Position numbers and translations under genes: made by a program. A stretch of DNA of 60,122 nucleotides. Source: a virus. The notes below the pieces were generated by a model. The model did no database searches. It worked only from the letters and a program-made list of their open reading frames with translations, and was not told the origin of the DNA. Within the stretch, counting starts at the first letter, position 1. The number at the start of each line of letters is the position of its first letter. Where the stretch lies: the IMG/VR virus record IMGVR_UViG_3300046499_000358, positions 1 to 60,122 of that record; one strand, 5' to 3'. Below, in pieces: positions 55,998 to 60,122 of this stretch.

Positions 55998-56495
55998 TTA
56001 TAGTTGGTCTACAACATCGGGCCTGCGCCCTGTCAGGTTGAATACATCGGCATACAGCAGCGCCGTTTCCGCTTTGGGCTTGAGCTTCTTGGTGCGCTCG
56101 TAGACGCGGCGGTTCTCGCGCTTGTTTTCGCGCCGCTGCCGTGGCGTGAGCTTGGCGTCGATGCCTGGACCTGCCGCGAACACCCACACATAGCGCCCCT
56201 TCGATGCCTCGCCCGGTGGCAGGATGTCTTCGATGTGCGCCTTGCCAGCAGCATGCAGCTTGTTGATCGCACGACGCGCGCCTTCACTGGTCAATCCCAC
56301 CTTGGCCGCGATCTGCTTGGCTGAACCGGGCATCGCTTTCAGGATGGCGTCGTGGCTGTTGGTCGTGCCGAGCAGCTTGGGCAAGCGCTGGTGCCACGCT
56401 TCGTAATGGCTATGGCACAGGCCGCGCGCAACTACCTTGCGGTCGCAGCCGTCGCGGGAGCAGGACTTAAGGGCGGGCGGTTCGGTGCGCGTCAT
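55998..56495 (-). CDS. Mosaic DNA-binding regulator C (zinc knuckle plus winged helix)
   Basis: A 165-residue protein. Residues 9-36 form a knuckle C-SRDGCDRKVVARGLCHSHY, as in phage HNH and transcription proteins. Residues 55-120 have the winged-HTH ILKAMPGSAKQIAAKVGLTSEGARRAINKLHAAGKAHIEDILPPGEA shared with regulator B. A basic helical tail follows (RENKRENRRVYERTKKLK). ATG at 56495 chosen since an upstream in-frame start would overlap its neighbour. Confidence 0.65.
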   Translation of the reverse strand: MTRTEPPALKSCSRDGCDRKVVARGLCHSHYEAWHQRLPKLLGTTNSHDAILKAMPGSAKQIAAKVGLTSEGARRAINKLHAAGKAHIEDILPPGEASKGRYVWVFAAGPGIDAKLTPRQRRENKRENRRVYERTKKLKPKAETALLYADVFNLTGRRPDVVDQL

Positions 56496-56497
56496 GG

Positions 56498-56842
56498 CTA
56501 GGCTGTTTTCGGCTGGCTCGCCGCAATGAAAGCTTCGGCAGCTTCGAGGTTGTCGGCGGTGACGACACACTTGGCAAGCTTGGCCTGCGCGCTGCGGATC
56601 GCGGTTTCAAGAGTGATGCGGGCGATGTCGTCGGCGCTGGCGATGCGGCCGTAGCGCCTGCCGTAACTGTCGCTGCCGGTGCCGATCATAAGGCCCGAGT
56701 CGATGCGGAACGATTCGCCGCCCGAGCAACGGACAATGTTCGCGCCTACTCTTTCAACTAAGAACAGGTCTTCCTTGCGGTGAAAGCGTCCCGCGCACTT
56801 GATGGTATCGCCCACCTTCACGCCTTCCAGATGCGCCTTCAT
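56498..56842 (-). CDS. Beta-rich hypothetical early protein
   Basis: A 114-residue protein: GVKVGDTIKCAGRFHRKEDLFLVERVG has a small beta barrel look, then helices (RITLETAIRSAQAKLAKCVV). Overlaps the XRE gene by ATGA. Starts with the 25-base repeat shared with 55306. Confidence 0.5.
   Translation of the reverse strand: MKAHLEGVKVGDTIKCAGRFHRKEDLFLVERVGANIVRCSGGESFRIDSGLMIGTGSDSYGRRYGRIASADDIARITLETAIRSAQAKLAKCVVTADNLEAAEAFIAASQPKTA
56813..56837 (-). repeat. 25-base coding repeat, copy 2
   Basis: Identical to 55276-55300, near the 5' end of this gene. Confidence 0.8.
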
Positions 56843-57105
56843 TGTCCCTCCGTAGTTTGATGTTGTTGACTCTCGGTATCAGGCGACTCGCTATCTGCCT
56901 CGCCCAACTTCTTCTTGCGCACGTTGTTTTTCAGATACACCTGCAATTTCTCGGCAGTCTCGAAGTGCGAGGCGCGACCGCCAATGATGTAGGTCAGGGT
57001 GCGCTTGCTTACATCCGCCCCCTTGGCGACCGCGCCCAACTGCCGCTCGCGCTTGCGGCGCTCCAGTTGTTCGCGGATGAATTCAAAGTCTATTTGCATG
57101 GTCAT
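56839..57105 (-). CDS. XRE-type regulator at the divergent control region
   Basis: An 88-residue protein. EFIREQLERRKRERQLGAVAKGADVSKRTLTYIIGGR is an XRE HTH (residues 7-43), followed by FETAEKLQVYLKNN and an acidic tail (GEADSESPDTESQQHQ). First gene of the leftward unit, facing the rightward unit, where a lambda-type Cro would sit. SD AAAGGAC. Confidence 0.75.
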   Translation of the reverse strand: MTMQIDFEFIREQLERRKRERQLGAVAKGADVSKRTLTYIIGGRASHFETAEKLQVYLKNNVRKKKLGEADSESPDTESQQHQTTEGQ

Positions 57106-57134
57106 GTCCTTTAGACGGGAAGGCCCGCCCGCAT

Positions 57135-57163
57135 ATTATTGCGCAATTCCAAAACAAAAACAA
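57135..57163 (-). promoter_or_regulatory. Predicted leftward promoter
   Basis: Minus strand TTGTTT (57158-57163), 17-base spacer, AATAAT (57135-57140). The palindrome ATTGCGCAAT (57138-57147) overlaps the -10 box, an arrangement suitable for repression. Confidence 0.55.
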
Positions 57164-57164
57164 T

Positions 57165-57176
57165 GCACATTTGTGC
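57165..57176. promoter_or_regulatory. Candidate operator GCACA-TT-TGTGC
   Basis: A 5-base inverted repeat between the leftward -35 box and the rightward -35 box. Possibly bound by the XRE protein. Confidence 0.4.
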
Positions 57177-57187
57177 GTATTTTCCGC

Positions 57188-57239
57188 TTGACGAACTGTT
57201 CTGTGTTGGATTACGCTGTTTCCGTTCACTACCTACAAT
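57188..57239 (+). promoter_or_regulatory. Predicted rightward promoter region
   Basis: TTGACG (57188-57193) with TTACGC at 17 bases, or TACAAT (57234-57239) as a better -10 with a poor -35 box. One of these probably starts the rightward unit. Confidence 0.4.
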
Positions 57240-57259
57240 CACTCCACGGAGTAACCGAC

Positions 57260-57655
57260 ATGCGAGATAAAAATTGCACAACACAGCATAGTGCTGATGA
57301 ACAAATCGGCGAGCTGATACTGAGGATCCCAGCGGCGTTCCATGACGGGCTGCTGGTCAAGCAACCGCACTTCGCGGAGCTGGTGGCGACGGAGTTCAGC
57401 GTCAAAGTGGAGTTCAGCTACACGCCGGGCGATGCTGGGCAGTTGCACGGGCGCTTTGAGGATGCGGTCGAACCGACCCCGGCAGAAGTGACGATCAAAG
57501 CCATCAAGGCAGATGCATCCGTGCATTTCGATGGCGACGGGGTAAGCCTGACGGCAGAACGCAACACGGATTTGCTGCCGCTGTTTTCGCATTACCAAAT
57601 CGCGGCGCTGGAAGACAAGCTGCTGGCACGCGCTGCGGTCGGCGTGCTGGAATGA
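57260..57655 (+). CDS. First gene of the rightward unit, hypothetical
   Basis: A 131-residue acidic protein. The first dozen residues (MRDKNCTTQHSADEQ) contain the TGCACAACACAG motif (copy 2 at 57275). Beta-type middle (EFSVKVEFSYTPGD, KADASVHFDGDGVSL). No family recognised. Confidence 0.55.
   Translation: MRDKNCTTQHSADEQIGELILRIPAAFHDGLLVKQPHFAELVATEFSVKVEFSYTPGDAGQLHGRFEDAVEPTPAEVTIKAIKADASVHFDGDGVSLTAERNTDLLPLFSHYQIAALEDKLLARAAVGVLE
57275..57288 (+). repeat. Dispersed motif TGCACAACACA, copy 2
   Basis: TGCACAACACAGCA in coding sequence, 15 bases after the start codon of the first rightward gene, followed by a small CAGCA-TAG-TGCTG hairpin. Confidence 0.6.
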
Positions 57656-57697
57656 GCGTAACGAAATAACCACACCACCCACAAGGAGAGAGTCACC

Positions 57698-58024
57698 ATG
57701 CAAATCACCACCGAAGCAAAAGCGTTCCTCGAAAAAAAATCCGGCGTCACCCCCGCCGACCTGCGCACCGAAGAGGGCGCGCGGCGACTGTCTTTCTTCC
57801 GCGCCGACATGAGCGCCTACGGCTTTCTGTACATCGGCAAGGCAACCATCACGGTCGAAATCCCGGACGAGAAGGAGCTGGTGGAGAACGCTGTCGCTTC
57901 GTTGCGCGAGCAGGCCGCGCACATCCGTGCCAAGGCGACGGCGGAATGCACGGAAATCGAAGGGCAGATTCAGCAGTTGCTTGCAATCACCTACCAGCCC
58001 GCCACGGAAGGGGATCACGAATAA
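57698..58024 (+). CDS. Hypothetical early protein
   Basis: A 108-residue protein: N-terminal helix (TEAKAFLEKKSGVTPADL), strands around FLYIGKATITVEIPDE, then a long helix (LREQAAHIRAKATAECTEIEGQIQQLL). SD AAGGAGAGAG. TAATG overlap with the Rad52-like gene. Possibly an accessory of recombination. Confidence 0.55.
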   Translation: MQITTEAKAFLEKKSGVTPADLRTEEGARRLSFFRADMSAYGFLYIGKATITVEIPDEKELVENAVASLREQAAHIRAKATAECTEIEGQIQQLLAITYQPATEGDHE

Positions 58025-58713
58025 TGAAACAGGACCCCGATACCAAGACGATGGAACTGCCGGTCGGCCCGCTGGCCCAGCTGCGCGCGCCGTTCGCGCC
58101 CAACCAGATCAGCCTGTTGCCCAAGCCGTACAACAAGGATGCAGAAAAAGGATGGTGCAAAGAGTGCAATAGCAGTCACGGTTTGCCCGCCATGCACCTG
58201 GAGTACGTGGGCCACGCGGCCCTGACCGACCGCCTGCTGGACGTAGACCCGCTGTGGTCGTGGGAGCCGCTGTCGTTCGACGCGCACGGCCTGCCGACGC
58301 TGGACGCAGATGGTGGCATGTGGATCAGGCTGACCGTGTGCGGCGTGACCCGGCTGGGCTATGGCGATGCGCAGGGCAAGAAAGGGCCGAACGCCACCAA
58401 GGAGCGGATTGGCGATGCGCTGCGTAATGCCGCCATGCGCTTCGGTTGCGCGCTCGACCTGTGGCACAAGGGCATCTTGCACATGGACAGCGACGAGCCG
58501 GACGACGCGCCGCCCGCCCAGCAAGCCCAGCCGCAGGCGCGCGCGGAGCGCGAACTGTGCGGTCAAGAGAAATTCGCCACCAACAGCAAGGCATGGCAGG
58601 CGGTCGTCGCGAGCGGCAAGAAAACCCCGGACGAACTGATTGCCTTCCTTGGCACCAAGCTGGACTTTACCGAGCAGCAAACCACCACGATCCGGTCGTG
58701 GAAGAAAAACTAA
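58024..58713 (+). CDS. Rad52-superfamily single-strand annealing protein
   Basis: A 229-residue protein with YVGHAALTDRLLDVDPLWSWEPL, GGMWIRLTVCGVTRLGYGDA, and KERIGDALRNAAMRFGCALDLWHKG, the pattern of Sak/Rad52-like phage recombinases (beta-sheet with a conserved K-E-x-x-x-D-A-L-x-R/N-A-A-x-x-F-G helix). Paired directly with YqaJ exonuclease as an annealing/exonuclease pair. The last 60 residues are a basic/helical C-terminal domain (EKFATNSKAWQAVV). Confidence 0.72.
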   Translation: MKQDPDTKTMELPVGPLAQLRAPFAPNQISLLPKPYNKDAEKGWCKECNSSHGLPAMHLEYVGHAALTDRLLDVDPLWSWEPLSFDAHGLPTLDADGGMWIRLTVCGVTRLGYGDAQGKKGPNATKERIGDALRNAAMRFGCALDLWHKGILHMDSDEPDDAPPAQQAQPQARAERELCGQEKFATNSKAWQAVVASGKKTPDELIAFLGTKLDFTEQQTTTIRSWKKN

Positions 58714-58727
58714 ACAGGGAGAACCAC

Positions 58728-60122
58728 TTGATTACCCATCAACTAGTTCAAGGCAGCCCCGAATGGGCGCAATTCCGCAAGACCAAGAACGGCGCCAGCG
58801 AGGCGGCAGCCATGCTGGGCCTGTCCAAGAAAGTCGCGCGCAACGAGCTGCTGCACATGAAGCAGACCGGCACCGCGCAGGAGTTCAGCGACTGGGTGCA
58901 GAAGAACATCCTCGATCACGGCCACGAAGTCGAGGCGCTGGCCCGCCCGCTGTTCGAGCTGATGCTGGGCGAAGAACTGTTCCCGGTCACGGTGTCGGAC
59001 GGCAACCTGTCGGCGTCGTGCGACGGCCTGACGCTGGACGGCAAGACCGCATGGGAGCACAAGCAGTGGAACGAGGAACTGGCGCGCATCGTCAGTGACG
59101 GCGATGTACCGCCCGAGCACATGCCGCAATGCCAGCAAGTACTGATGCTGACCAAGGCCGAGCGCCTGCTGTTCGGCATGTCGGATGGGACCGGCGAGCG
59201 CCTGGTGTGGTGCGAAGTGTGGCCCGATGAAGCGTGGTTCGCCCGCCTGCGCGCCGGCTGGGAGCAGTTCGACCGCGATGTGGCCGGATACGTGCATGTG
59301 GTGGACGTGCCCAAGCCTGCCGCCGACGCGATCCGTGAATTGCCTGCGCTGGTCGTGCACCTGAAAGGCGAAGTCACCAACAGCAACCTGCCGCTATTCA
59401 AGGCCGAGGCCGAGCGCTTCATTGCTGCGATCAAGACCGAGCTGGCGACCGACGAGGATTTCGTCAATGCCGATGCGACCGTCAAGTTCTGCCAGCGTGC
59501 CGAGGACCAGCTTGAACTGGCGAAGGCGCAGGCCATTGCCCAGACCGCCAGCATTGACGAGCTGATGCGCACCGTGAACCAGATCCAGGACCAGTTGCGC
59601 GGCAAGCGCCTGACCCTGTCCAAACTGGTCGATACCAAGAAAAAGGAGCTCAAGGACGGCATCTGCGCCAAGGGCTTGGCCGTGTGGCGCGGGCACCTGG
59701 CCGCGCTGGAAGCGGAAACCGCCCCGCTCAAGCTGGCCTGCGCCGCGCCCGATCTGGCGGCAGCCACCAAGGGCAAGCGCACCCTGTCCACGCTGCGCGA
59801 TGCAGTTGACACTGCCGTGGCGAACGCCAAGATTGCCGCCAACGATGCCGCCGCCGATGTGCGCGCCAAGCTGGCTTGGTACCAGACCGCCGCAGCCGGC
59901 CATGAACTCCTGTTTGCCGACCTGCAGCAGATCATCGCCAAGCCGCGCGCCGACTTTGAACTGGCCGTGACCGCGCGCCTGACCGCGCACCGGGAAGCAC
60001 TGGAGCAGGCTGCGGAAACGGCGCGTACCGAGCGCATCGCCGCCGCCCTGGCCCCGCAAACCGCCACCCTGATCGACTGGGACGCCCCCCCCCCCCCCAC
60101 CCCCCAGGCACAGCCCGAGCCT
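58728..60122 (+). CDS. YqaJ-like viral exonuclease, N-terminal part (continues at 2-316)
   Basis: TTG start after AACAGGGAGAACC. EWAQFRKTKNGASEAAAMLG, GHEVEAL near residue 68, CDG at 98-100, and AWEHK at 108-112 give the D ... E-x-K nuclease signature of YqaJ/lambda-exonuclease-fold 5'-3' exonucleases. A long C-terminal helical extension from about residue 210 is unlike the typical short YqaJ. The last 34 bases are error-prone; the correct end reads on at position 2. Digests one strand to give ssDNA for the Rad52-like partner. Confidence 0.82.
   Translation, partial: MITHQLVQGSPEWAQFRKTKNGASEAAAMLGLSKKVARNELLHMKQTGTAQEFSDWVQKNILDHGHEVEALARPLFELMLGEELFPVTVSDGNLSASCDGLTLDGKTAWEHKQWNEELARIVSDGDVPPEHMPQCQQVLMLTKAERLLFGMSDGTGERLVWCEVWPDEAWFARLRAGWEQFDRDVAGYVHVVDVPKPAADAIRELPALVVHLKGEVTNSNLPLFKAEAERFIAAIKTELATDEDFVNADATVKFCQRAEDQLELAKAQAIAQTASIDELMRTVNQIQDQLRGKRLTLSKLVDTKKKELKDGICAKGLAVWRGHLAALEAETAPLKLACAAPDLAAATKGKRTLSTLRDAVDTAVANAKIAANDAAADVRAKLAWYQTAAAGHELLFADLQQIIAKPRADFELAVTARLTAHREALEQAAETARTERIAAALAPQTATLIDWDAPPPPTPQAQPEP
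59990..60122. repeat. Terminal redundancy, right copy
   Basis: Identical to bases 1-99 over its first 99 positions. Positions 60089-60122 match 100-133 at 24 of 34 positions; the changes are mostly A to C and T to A, with a C run at 60085-60098, typical of low-quality read tails. Confidence 0.95.

Noticed and set aside
1-60122. CRISPR array or long tandem repeats
   Set aside because: No regularly spaced repeats were seen; repeats noted are short, dispersed or coding.
60085-60122. C run at the right end as a biological feature
   Set aside because: It aligns to a normal coding segment at 96-133 with random-looking substitutions, so it is most likely sequencing error.

Overview
The window is an essentially complete genome of a tailed, podovirus-like phage in one contig, most probably of a high-GC betaproteobacterium (Burkholderiales-like). 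The host is inferred from base composition, Rz/Rz1 spanins, the T6SS-type effector and general resemblance to Bcep22-like podoviruses; no database was searched. The first 133 bases reappear as the last 133. The first 99 are identical and the remaining 34 are degraded in an error-like way. A YqaJ-type exonuclease gene is split exactly across this join, so the molecule is circular or circularly permuted, about 59,989 bp.

Two divergent transcription units start in a control region at 57,106-57,259 and meet tail to tail at 10,073-10,076. The rightward unit (57.26 kb, across the join, to 10.08 kb) carries a Rad52-like annealing protein, YqaJ exonuclease and NinB. A run of small early genes follows, including zinc-ribbon, Ea-like and repeat-module proteins. 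Its end (7.6-10.1 kb) looks like cargo: a predicted periplasmic Rap1a/Tai-type immunity protein overlapping a Tae4-type peptidoglycan amidase, two unknown genes and a lipoprotein behind a hairpin that hides its start site.

The leftward unit holds everything else. From 57 to 39.5 kb are an XRE-type regulator, three mosaic DNA-binding proteins that share domains, ParA with a small partner, a Ref-like nuclease, a YdaS/Cro-like regulator, a lambda O/P-like replication pair (DUF1376 protein with internal repeats, and a DnaC-like loader), a C5 and an N4/N6 DNA methyltransferase, a DUF1064 nuclease and many small proteins. At 39.38-39.53 kb a consensus promoter is followed within about 120 nt by a strong terminator, just before the lysis genes. 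This is the layout of lambda pR'-tR' and suggests late control by antitermination. The lysis block (39.3-37.6 kb) has a coiled-coil membrane protein, a lambda R-type GH104 endolysin, two small membrane proteins and nested Rz/Rz1. Packaging and virion genes follow: TerS, TerL, an HNH nuclease, portal, scaffold, N4-gp56-like capsid protein, head-tail adaptor, tail proteins, tailspike, metallophosphoesterase, GNAT and ejection proteins.

No integrase, tRNA or CRISPR array was recognised. With a ParA cassette and several repressor-type proteins, an extrachromosomal (phage-plasmid) lysogenic state is possible. No stretch longer than 300 bases lacks a gene; the longest gaps (51,990-52,277 and 7,462-7,669) carry regulatory-looking sequence.
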